Assembly: GCA_003248775.1 (NCBI GenBank)
Contig: QFQX01000009.1
Location: 62,001 to 126,000 of the forward strand
Direction of reading: 5' to 3'
Length of the DNA stretch: 64,000 nucleotides
Source: Shinella sp.
GTDB lineage: Bacteria; Pseudomonadota; Alphaproteobacteria; Rhizobiales; Rhizobiaceae
The position numbers and the translations under genes are program-made. Shown here in pieces: positions 26,756 through 34,249 of this stretch; positions within the stretch are counted from its first letter, which is position 1, and every line of letters starts with the position of its first letter. Under the pieces are notes generated by a model. It had not been told where the DNA came from. It saw only the letters and a program-made list of their open reading frames with translations, and did not search any database.

Positions 26756-27997
26756 TCAGGCCGGAGTTTTGGCGGAATTGCGTTTCCAAAAGACAACAAC
26801 GATGGCAACGACCATCATTCCCCATGCCGACAGGAAGGTCAGTCGCATCCCGCCGGCGATGGCTGTGGCGGTCGCGCTGGTGAACTGCCCGGTTCCGACG
26901 CCGAAAGCGAAGATGGTTCCCATCAGCGATGCGCCTATGATCAGGCCGATGTTGCGCGACAGGTTGAGGGTGCCTGAAACCGTGCCGCGCCGGTCCTTGG
27001 GCACGTTCGCCAGAGCGGCCGTGTTGTTTGCGGACTGAAAGAGCTGATAGCCCGGCGTCAGGACGATGATGGAAAATACATAACCCACAACGCCCATCAT
27101 GTTCGGCAGAAACGCCAGGAGGAACGCTCCGGCCGTCAGAAGGATGAGTGCGATGGCGAGCACACGGCTACTGCCCCAGGCATCGACAAGCCGACCGGAC
27201 GGAACCCCGCTGAAGATGGAAATCACCGGGCCGATCGCCATGATGAAACCGACATGGCCTGCCTTAAGACCGAGACCGAGGCTGAGATAGAAGGGGCCGA
27301 CCACCAGCGTCGTCATCATGACGGCGGCGACCAATATGTTGACGACGAGGTTGGGCATGAGGCTCCGATCCATCACCGACCACAGGCTTGCAGCAGACAC
27401 CTTTCCGCTTCCCGTGTCGCTCGGCAGCGTCTTGATGGCAAGTATCAGCGCAAGAACCGCCAGAGGCATCTGCGCCCAGAAGATGCCGCGCCATCCCGTG
27501 ACAGGGATCAGCAGGCCGCCGAGCGCAGGGCCGAGTGCCGTTCCCAGCGCGGATACCGTGCCGAGCAGGCCCATTGCCCTGCCTAAACGAGCCTCGCTGG
27601 CCGTCTGGCGCATCAGAGCCATCGCGAGCGTCATCAGGAAAGCAGCACCGATGCCCTGAAGCGCTCGCGCGCCGATCAGCATCCACAGGTTCGGCGCGAC
27701 CGCGCAGAGCATTGACGCAACGGCAAAGACAATCAGACCAAGAACGAACATCGGCTTCAGCCCATGATTGTCGCCCAGCCGGCCGGCGATGACGACCGAG
27801 ACCGTCAGGGCTGCGAGATAGGCGACGACGACCGCCTGCACCTGCGCAAACGGCGCGGAGAAAGCCTCAGCAAGCATCGGCAAAGCGATATTGGCGATGC
27901 TGGTGCCGAGCGATGCCAGCAGCATCGAAAGCGCCAGCGTGATCGTGATTCCCGATTGTTGTATATTAATCGATAGGCGCGGTTTCGTCTGTTCCAT
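26756..27997 (-). CDS. MFS transporter, drug/export type
   Basis: A 413-residue major facilitator with about twelve membrane segments. Loop motif A is seen as AGRLGDNHGLKPMF and motif C-like glycine-rich sequence as GLLGTVSALGTALGPALGGLL, both typical of proton-driven drug exporters. ATG 27997 has CAGGG upstream. It is divergent from a MerR regulator 69 bases away, which most probably controls it from the overlapping promoter region; an inverted repeat there is a likely operator. The substrate is unknown. Confidence 0.88.
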   Translation of the reverse strand: MEQTKPRLSINIQQSGITITLALSMLLASLGTSIANIALPMLAEAFSAPFAQVQAVVVAYLAALTVSVVIAGRLGDNHGLKPMFVLGLIVFAVASMLCAVAPNLWMLIGARALQGIGAAFLMTLAMALMRQTASEARLGRAMGLLGTVSALGTALGPALGGLLIPVTGWRGIFWAQMPLAVLALILAIKTLPSDTGSGKVSAASLWSVMDRSLMPNLVVNILVAAVMMTTLVVGPFYLSLGLGLKAGHVGFIMAIGPVISIFSGVPSGRLVDAWGSSRVLAIALILLTAGAFLLAFLPNMMGVVGYVFSIIVLTPGYQLFQSANNTAALANVPKDRRGTVSGTLNLSRNIGLIIGASLMGTIFAFGVGTGQFTSATATAIAGGMRLTFLSAWGMMVVAIVVVFWKRNSAKTPA

Positions 27998-28042
27998 CCT
28001 ATTGCCCTGTTGCTTGAAATTCACTTCGAGTGCAGGCTGCCA

Positions 28043-28060
28043 CTTCAAGCCAACTTGAGG
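28043..28060. promoter_or_regulatory. Candidate MerR operator in the MFS/merR divergent region
   Basis: CTTCAAG (28043-28049) and CTTGAGG (28054-28060) form a 7-bp inverted repeat with one mismatch around a 4-base centre. It lies just before the MerR start codon and within the promoter region of the divergent exporter. Confidence 0.45.
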
Positions 28061-28066
28061 TCAAGC

Positions 28067-28492
28067 ATGAAATTTCTTGATATCGGAGAGGTCGCGGCAC
28101 GAAGCGGGATGAAGCCCTCCGCGCTGCGTTACTACGAGGAGGCGGGGCTGATTTGCTCGGTTTCCCGGCACGGGCTGCGCCGGCAGTTTCCGCCGGAAGT
28201 GCTGTTACAACTCAAGTTGATAGCAATGGGAAAGTCGGCTGGTTTCTCGCTTGATGAAATCGCTGGCATGTTTGGCCGAAACGGCATGCCGGAACTGTCG
28301 CGCGAGGTGTTTCGCGAGAAGGCCGCCGAGATCGACCGACAGATCCACGAACTGACTGCGCTGCGCGACACGCTCCGCCACGTCGCCGACTGCCGCGCGC
28401 CTTCACATATGGAATGCCCAAGCTTCCGGCGATTGCTGGATGAGGCAGGCCAATCCGTTGGGAAACGCAATGACGCGGCGAAGCGAAAATGA
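28067..28492 (+). CDS. MerR-family transcriptional regulator
   Basis: A 141-residue regulator with the N-terminal winged helix FLDIGEVAARSGMKPSALRYYEEAGLI, a dimerisation coiled coil (REKAAEIDRQIHELTALRDTLRHVADC) and a C-terminal segment with two cysteines (DCRAPSHMECPSFRR). The position suits the SoxR/CueR-like subgroup but the SoxR iron-sulphur spacing is not clearly present, so the signal is undetermined. ATG 28067 follows an AGG-containing region. It is the last gene that fits the ordinary chromosome. Confidence 0.88.
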   Translation: MKFLDIGEVAARSGMKPSALRYYEEAGLICSVSRHGLRRQFPPEVLLQLKLIAMGKSAGFSLDEIAGMFGRNGMPELSREVFREKAAEIDRQIHELTALRDTLRHVADCRAPSHMECPSFRRLLDEAGQSVGKRNDAAKRK

Positions 28493-29026
28493 GGTCAAGC
28501 TGGAGGTCGGCAGACTCACTTGGCCAAGAACGTCATGTGCCAGCCCGCTGACATCGATGATTTCGAACTGTTTCAGAAAAGCTGGAGCAAAAGGTCAGCG
28601 ACGAAAGTCGTTCGCAAATATGAACTATTGAACCCGAATGGCGGGCCATGCGAGATACCGATGGGCACGATACCTACTCTATAGCCCTCCCGATTGACCC
28701 GTGAAATCGGGTGTTAATGTTATGAAAACGCAAAGAAATTTCACTTGCCATAGCGGCAATCAGCAGTTTCAGCAGCGATTACGCGGCGAGCGTTTAGCCA
28801 ACAACGGCATGGGGCGTATGCCTTCCGCTCCGCGCCCCCATGTCGGTCGTTCGACGGATCTTCGCGAATACCCGAAAGCGGACATTGGTATAATGAATGC
28901 AAGACACCGGTCGGGTTGCGGTCCAACCTCGAGCATCGCGGCATTCGTCAATGGTTAAGAGTGTGCCAGAAATTCAAGTATTTACAGTCCGTCGCGCTCA
29001 ATAGTACTGTGGCGAGGGGGGGGACG
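28493..29026. other. Junction between ordinary chromosome and the accessory region
   Basis: No confident gene. A small frame at 28535-28684 (or TTG 28520) could encode MCQPADIDDFELFQKSWSKR and about 29 more residues, without a recognised family. CCCGATT/AATCGGG (28689-28695 with 28705-28711) is a 7-bp inverted repeat without a T tract. A G-rich ribosome-binding stretch (29014-29023) precedes the next gene. No tRNA or integrase gene is visible, so the edge of the accessory region is only inferred. Confidence 0.4.
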
Positions 29027-30151
29027 ATGGAGCAGTCGGACAGTAAAGTCGGGCAACCGGAACAACTCGGTGAGCCAACACCATGGCCGAATGCCAACTC
29101 GCGGCTACTTGGGCTAGGCATGGGCTTGCCGATCGCGCCTATCGATCGTCTCGCGTTGTTTGAAGCTGACGAGTTCGAACGGTTCACCTTGGAATGGGCA
29201 ACCGGCTACCTAAAAAAGAAGTTGCCAGACATATACGAAGTCCAGCAGCGAGGCGGCGCTGGAGACAAAGGCCGTGACGTCATCGTCTGGCACGATGCCC
29301 CTGACGCTTCACCGCGTCGATGGAGCCTGTATCAGTGCAAGCATTATAGCGCCGCTCTGGGCGCAGGAACCGCCGCGGCCGAAATAGCGAAGGTGCTCTT
29401 CTATACGCACCGGAGCGACTACTCCGCCCCGATCGCCTACTGGTTCGTAACCCACAAAGGCATGACGTCTCCTTTCCAGGATCTGCTGGACGATCCGGCC
29501 TCGCTACGCACTTGGATACTCGACAACTGGGACAAATATTGCGCCACCGCTATAACGTCCAAGGAAACGGTGGCCCTGTCGGACGAACTGAAGGCGCATA
29601 TTGAGGCCTTCGACTTTACGATCTTCAGGGCGAAGCAGCCGCTCGACCTCCTGAACGAGCATGCGCAGACCCCATACTACTTACCGGTCTTTGGCGCTCC
29701 GCTGATCGAGCGCCCGCCTCCGCCGCAGCCGCCCTCGAGCGTTGCACCCGCGGAAACAGCCTATGTTCGCCAGCTCTTCGACGTGATTGCGGAGGACCTT
29801 AGCGTCAAGATCGACTCTGTCGACGATTTTAGGGGCAGCACGCCTCATGCCCGGCTATTTGACCGCTCGCGCATTACCTTTTACAGCGCCGAGGGGCTCA
29901 AGGAGTTGGCCCGGGACCAAATGGCCGACGCATCCTTCTTCGACACGCTATTGGACGAGTTTTCCGACGGACTCTATTTTGCCTACACCTCGGCCAGCGA
30001 TACAGGAATGAAGCGGCTTGCCGCGACGGTCATGGCATCCCAGTCCCTGCAACTCGGTGGCCACGTCCTTGCCAACCATGTCCGCGCAAACGACCGGGAG
30101 GGCATGTGTCACCAATTGGCGAACGTGTCGCGCGTTAAGTGGTGCCCATGA
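29027..30151 (+). CDS. ABC-three-component-type effector with Mrr-like endonuclease domain
   Basis: A 374-residue protein. The N-terminal part looks like a restriction-endonuclease fold: an acidic helix (FEADEFERFTLEWA, Glu51/56), then RGGAGDKGRDVIV with Asp84 and LYQCKHY with Gln103-x-Lys105, together a PD-(D/E)xK pattern of the Mrr/REase type. A proline-rich linker (about 240-255) leads to a C-terminal domain of unknown fold (about 260-374). The N-terminal nuclease plus unknown C-terminal domain, a small second gene and a Rad50-like ATPase reproduce the layout of ABC-three-component conflict systems. ATG 29027 follows a G-rich Shine-Dalgarno; the stop overlaps the next start (ATGA). Confidence 0.7.
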   Translation: MEQSDSKVGQPEQLGEPTPWPNANSRLLGLGMGLPIAPIDRLALFEADEFERFTLEWATGYLKKKLPDIYEVQQRGGAGDKGRDVIVWHDAPDASPRRWSLYQCKHYSAALGAGTAAAEIAKVLFYTHRSDYSAPIAYWFVTHKGMTSPFQDLLDDPASLRTWILDNWDKYCATAITSKETVALSDELKAHIEAFDFTIFRAKQPLDLLNEHAQTPYYLPVFGAPLIERPPPPQPPSSVAPAETAYVRQLFDVIAEDLSVKIDSVDDFRGSTPHARLFDRSRITFYSAEGLKELARDQMADASFFDTLLDEFSDGLYFAYTSASDTGMKRLAATVMASQSLQLGGHVLANHVRANDREGMCHQLANVSRVKWCP

Positions 30152-30651
30152 GCGCACATTTCTCGCCGCCACAACGACTTTTCAACACGCCTTTCGAATG
30201 TGGCATGAGGCTTCTTTTTGTATTGGACGCCGCGGATGGAAGGTCCGCGGACCTTCAGCGAATGATTTCGTATGACTATCTGCTTGTGCATTCCGGCGAT
30301 GTGCAACATGGGCCGGCCAGTCTTCATCCATCTGTACCTTTCCGGGGCACGGAATGGCTGGTAAAGCGCGATTTGGTCAGTGCGGGATTGAACCAGATGT
30401 TTTCTCGCGAGCTCATTCAGAAAACATTCGATACCTCGGGCATTCTCTACAAGGGCACCGAGCTGACGAAGGCGTTCATCGCGCTCCTAAAATCCTCCTA
30501 TGCCGACGAACTGCGCATTCGGTCCAAGTGGCTCATCGCGAACTTTGCAGCATTGTCGGATACGGAGCTGGAAGCCTACATGCACTCCAACATCGGCAAA
30601 TGGGGCGCCGAATTTGAGCGCCTGACTGCCAGCGCCGATCTGGAACTGTAG
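30148..30651 (+). CDS. Small middle component of the ABC-three-component-type operon
   Basis: A 167-residue protein without a recognised motif. It contains RLLFVLDAADGRSADLQRMISYDYLLVHSGDV and a helical C-terminal half. The ATG at 30148 overlaps the effector stop (ATGA), and the ATPase gene begins 3 bases after its own stop, so all three should be co-translated. Middle components of such systems are small, variable proteins thought to link ATPase and effector; this role is inferred from position and size only. Confidence 0.6.
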   Translation: MSAHFSPPQRLFNTPFECGMRLLFVLDAADGRSADLQRMISYDYLLVHSGDVQHGPASLHPSVPFRGTEWLVKRDLVSAGLNQMFSRELIQKTFDTSGILYKGTELTKAFIALLKSSYADELRIRSKWLIANFAALSDTELEAYMHSNIGKWGAEFERLTASADLEL

Positions 30652-30654
30652 CCG

Positions 30655-32493
30655 ATGCTCCGTGTTCGAAAAATACTCCTGAGAGGAGCCGGACAGGAAG
30701 ATGCGTTGGTGGAGTTCGCTCCCGGCTCCAACGTACTGGCGGGCGATTCCGATACCGGCAAAAGCTATCTGGTCTACTGCCTCGACTATATCTTCGGCGC
30801 CGACGAGATGCGCAAACGCATCCCTGAAGCCGAACTCTATTCGCAGCTTTACATTGAGTTCGAGAACTCCAAGGGCTGCGTACTCACCCTAGAGCGCAGT
30901 CTTGCCGGCGGGCAACTGGCGGCACATGACCTGGCGATTGATGCGATCCGGCAGCCGGGCAAGACGATTTTGTCGAAACGGACCCGAGGGTCAGGCGACG
31001 ATGTAACAGCGGTGCTATTTCCGTTTGCCGGTATCGGAGAGGCACAGCTCCGCAAGAACGATCGTGGAGAAACGCAGCGTCTTACGATCCGCACTATGCT
31101 GCCCGTTTTTGTCGTCGATGAAGTCTCGATCATTGACGACCGGTCATCGCCGGTTCTGGGCACTGGGGGATTCGATAGAACGGCCCGCAAGCGCATGATG
31201 TCGTATCTGCTCAGCGGCAAGGACGACACAGGGATCGTCGCGGCTGAAAGGGACGACATTGTTCGCGCGAGGATATCCGCTCGGCTTGGGGTGATCGATG
31301 ACCTCCTGAACCCGCTCGAACAAAGGTGGAAAGATCAGTCGTTCGATGAAACGGAGCAATCGATCGAGCGGCTTGACGCGACAATCGCTTCGCTGTCGCA
31401 ATCGCTGGACGACACCTCCGTAGAGCGGGAGACGCTTGAAGAGGAGCGGCGCGACGCCGTAGCCGTTCGGCAAAAGGCTGACTCCCAGATACTGGCTATC
31501 GATGAGCTTCTTGGGCGTTACAAGCTCCTCGACGAGCGGTACGGGTCGGATCTCGAGCGACTGGATTTCGTCGCAGAGGGTTCTCACTTCTTCGATGCCC
31601 TGCAGGAGGTGCGCTGTCCGCTTTGCGACCAGCTCATGACCTCAGACCATGCCCATACGGCCCAGGAGCGAAGTGCTGGTATCTATGACGCGGCCCGGGC
31701 GGAGGCCGCCAAAATCCTCGCCTTGCGGACCGACCTTTCGGCGGCGATCGCTAGCTTGAATGCGCGGCGCGAGCAGTGGTCCTTGCAGAGTTCGCGAGGC
31801 GGAGGAACTCTTGAGCGCGTTGATAAGCGCATAGCCACCATTCTCGCCCCCGCAGCCCAATCAATAACTGATAGACTGGATCGGCTCGTAACACGCCGGG
31901 TGGAAATGGAGGCGGCGCGGAAGGACCAGGATCAAATTCAGACGCTTCGCGCCTTAAAAGGAGAGCTTCAGCGGGCAACACAGGCAGATGATGGAGTATC
32001 GAAATGGGAGCCGTTGCCGTCTTCCGCACTTCGCAAATTCTGCCAAGAAATTGAGGCGGTGCTGAAGGATTGGAAGTGGGGTCCGGAGCCAAGGGTAGAG
32101 TTCGATCAGACGGAATACGACATCATCGTGGACGGCCAAGATCGGCGCTCACACGGCAAAGGCGTACGAGCCGTTCTCTATGCTGCGTTTGCAATTGGGC
32201 TGCTTCGCTATTGCGCTTCCAATGATCTTCCGCATCTTGGCCTGGTTGTGATCGACTCCCCTCTCACGAGCTACAAAAAGGGCAAGTCCTCCGCAAACGG
32301 GGGAGACAAACCTGTTGACGCCGGAATTGAGGCGGCTTTCTGGACGTCCCTAAAGACAGTACCCCCCGACACCCAGATTATTGTGATCGAGAACAAGGAG
32401 CCTCCCGAGGATATCGCGGCCGCCGTTCACTATGAATGGTTCGCCGGGGAGAATGCGTTGCCCGGTCAGCGCCGCGGATTTATCCCCGGATAG
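30655..32493 (+). CDS. Rad50/SMC-like ABC ATPase (DUF3732-like) of the three-component operon
   Basis: A 612-residue ATPase with the split SMC layout. Walker A is AGDSDTGKS at 29-37. A coiled coil (about 210-460) is interrupted by a zinc-hook-like CPLC with Cys321 and Cys324. A signature-like SHGKG stands at 499-503, and Walker B LGLVVIDSP has Asp534. This matches the DUF3732-like ATPases of ABC-three-component conflict systems. The family is proposed to sense invading or damaged DNA and license the effector. It forms one operon with the preceding two genes, and the gene at 32521 follows 27 bases later. Confidence 0.75.
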   Translation: MLRVRKILLRGAGQEDALVEFAPGSNVLAGDSDTGKSYLVYCLDYIFGADEMRKRIPEAELYSQLYIEFENSKGCVLTLERSLAGGQLAAHDLAIDAIRQPGKTILSKRTRGSGDDVTAVLFPFAGIGEAQLRKNDRGETQRLTIRTMLPVFVVDEVSIIDDRSSPVLGTGGFDRTARKRMMSYLLSGKDDTGIVAAERDDIVRARISARLGVIDDLLNPLEQRWKDQSFDETEQSIERLDATIASLSQSLDDTSVERETLEEERRDAVAVRQKADSQILAIDELLGRYKLLDERYGSDLERLDFVAEGSHFFDALQEVRCPLCDQLMTSDHAHTAQERSAGIYDAARAEAAKILALRTDLSAAIASLNARREQWSLQSSRGGGTLERVDKRIATILAPAAQSITDRLDRLVTRRVEMEAARKDQDQIQTLRALKGELQRATQADDGVSKWEPLPSSALRKFCQEIEAVLKDWKWGPEPRVEFDQTEYDIIVDGQDRRSHGKGVRAVLYAAFAIGLLRYCASNDLPHLGLVVIDSPLTSYKKGKSSANGGDKPVDAGIEAAFWTSLKTVPPDTQIIVIENKEPPEDIAAAVHYEWFAGENALPGQRRGFIPG

Positions 32494-32520
32494 AAAACGA
32501 GGCATTGGATAGAGGCCGCC

Positions 32521-34023
32521 ATGCTGAGAGCGACGGAAGAAGAGATTGAAGAGGTGCGCGAGTACTTCGAATGGCAGGCGCCGGACCTAAAAATCACCTT
32601 CCTTCAGAAGGTCTACTCAGAGGCGGTACTCAACACGCGCCACGATGTGTGGGACATCCACACCAACAAGGACCGATGGTGGGTCATCACGGGCGGGACC
32701 AACCTCTATTCGCAAGAGCAGTTTCCCAATATGGATCTCGCCCTGACCTTTCACATTGGCCTGATGATGCGTATTCCTCGCACCGAGGAGCAGCGAGAAG
32801 ACGATCTGCGCCTCCTCCCATTCGGCCCTGTCTTCGAGAAAATGGAAGAGGCAGGCGCGGCCGTCACGCAAGCTCATCACCTTGCCGGCTATCAAGCCGT
32901 CGGCGTCCGCTGCCGTGAAACGCTCCTCGAACTGATTGGCGTGGCGCAAGATGCCGCCGTATGGACAGATAAGCCGCCGCAGCGGGCAAACTTCCGGGAA
33001 TGGACCGAGATCATCTGCAACGATCTTCTTCCGGGGGAGTCCAATAAGGAACGGCGCGCCGCTCTCAAGGACGGCTTGTCATCGGCATGGACCTTTTCGA
33101 ACTGGCTGACACATACGAAGTCGGCTACCTGGGTCGATGCCGACATGGCGCACTCCCTCTTGCAACACGCTTGCGGGATGGCGATCTCCTTGATCCTCAG
33201 GGCATTGAGGGGCGTACCGAGCGAATGTCCAAAGTGTGGTTCTCCTCACCTTGAGCCCGAGCATGGCGAAAACACAGCCGAACCTGGCGTGCTTTGGGAA
33301 CGCCCCCGCTGCGCTGATTGCGGCTGGACGGGCAGGCCCCTGCCAATTCTCGATCTTGAAGATGGGCAGCCAATTATCGTGCGACAGGGCGAAGAAACTC
33401 ACGACCACAGCATTATGACTGTGCCGCTGCGCACCATCGTCAAGCCCGGTGACCCACTGATCACGCCGTTGCCAGCCACTGATAGCGGTCTGCCGGAGCC
33501 AACCGAGTATTTCGCCTACGGGTCGAACATGTCGACGGCGCGGCTGCGTGAACGCATGCCGAGCTGCCTACCAACCGGCACCGCGGTACTGCATGGTCAC
33601 GAGCTGCGCTTCCACAAGCGCAGCGTCGACCGGTCCGGCAAATGCAACGCCTTTGCCGTCGATGACGACAGTATCGTGGCGGGCGTGCTTTTTACCTTCG
33701 ACCCCGCGGATCGCGCAAAACTGGACAAGGCGGAAGGCGTCGGCAGCGGATACGAGCCCGCGGTTGTAACCGTGGTCAACGATGAAGGGCGCAGGCGCAA
33801 GGTGCTCACCTACCTCGCCACGCCGGACTATATCGACGACGCGCTCAAACCCTACAGCTGGTACAAGGATTTCGTGCTTGCTGGTAGCCTCGAGCACCAA
33901 CTGCCTGATGAATATGTGGAGCAGTATATTCGCTCGGTTGAGGCCCTTGACGATCCCGACAAGAAACGGGACCAAAAGCAGCGTGATACCCTCGCCAGCA
34001 TCAAGCCGGCTACAGAGGGCTAG
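32521..34023 (+). CDS. Zinc ribbon - gamma-glutamylcyclotransferase fusion protein, accessory to the ABC operon
   Basis: A 500-residue protein in three parts. Residues 1-220 form an alpha-helical domain I do not recognise. Residues 236-267 make a zinc ribbon (Cys236-Pro-Lys-Cys239 and Cys264-Ala-Asp-Cys267). Residues from about 329 form a gamma-glutamylcyclotransferase-like domain with the YFAYGSNM substrate loop (330-337) and the catalytic-type Glu405 in KAEGVGSGYE. Such domains usually cleave gamma-glutamyl amides. The gene starts 27 bases after the ATPase, so it may be the fourth gene of that operon. The 226 bases after it hold no gene. Confidence 0.65.
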   Translation: MLRATEEEIEEVREYFEWQAPDLKITFLQKVYSEAVLNTRHDVWDIHTNKDRWWVITGGTNLYSQEQFPNMDLALTFHIGLMMRIPRTEEQREDDLRLLPFGPVFEKMEEAGAAVTQAHHLAGYQAVGVRCRETLLELIGVAQDAAVWTDKPPQRANFREWTEIICNDLLPGESNKERRAALKDGLSSAWTFSNWLTHTKSATWVDADMAHSLLQHACGMAISLILRALRGVPSECPKCGSPHLEPEHGENTAEPGVLWERPRCADCGWTGRPLPILDLEDGQPIIVRQGEETHDHSIMTVPLRTIVKPGDPLITPLPATDSGLPEPTEYFAYGSNMSTARLRERMPSCLPTGTAVLHGHELRFHKRSVDRSGKCNAFAVDDDSIVAGVLFTFDPADRAKLDKAEGVGSGYEPAVVTVVNDEGRRRKVLTYLATPDYIDDALKPYSWYKDFVLAGSLEHQLPDEYVEQYIRSVEALDDPDKKRDQKQRDTLASIKPATEG

Positions 34024-34249
34024 GCACGTCATGCGCACCCGACACAACACTGCGAATTGTTCTCGCGACTGAAGTCACCCTCGAGGCAGAATTCGGTTTC
34101 TGACAGAGATTCTCCCATAGCGGACCGTCCGCTACCGCTCCCCAACTTACCGGTACGGATCCCGAGAAGATCGAGGCGAAGGATTGCCGTAGATTCTAAA
34201 CAAGTTCTCGGCCGGTCCGTACTTTATTGGCCCGGACCAGCAATACTCG

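Noticed and set aside
28520..28684. A small frame after merR starting at TTG 28520 or ATG 28535
   Set aside because: It has a GGAGG at long spacing but no recognised product or paralogue; it is mentioned only under the junction region.
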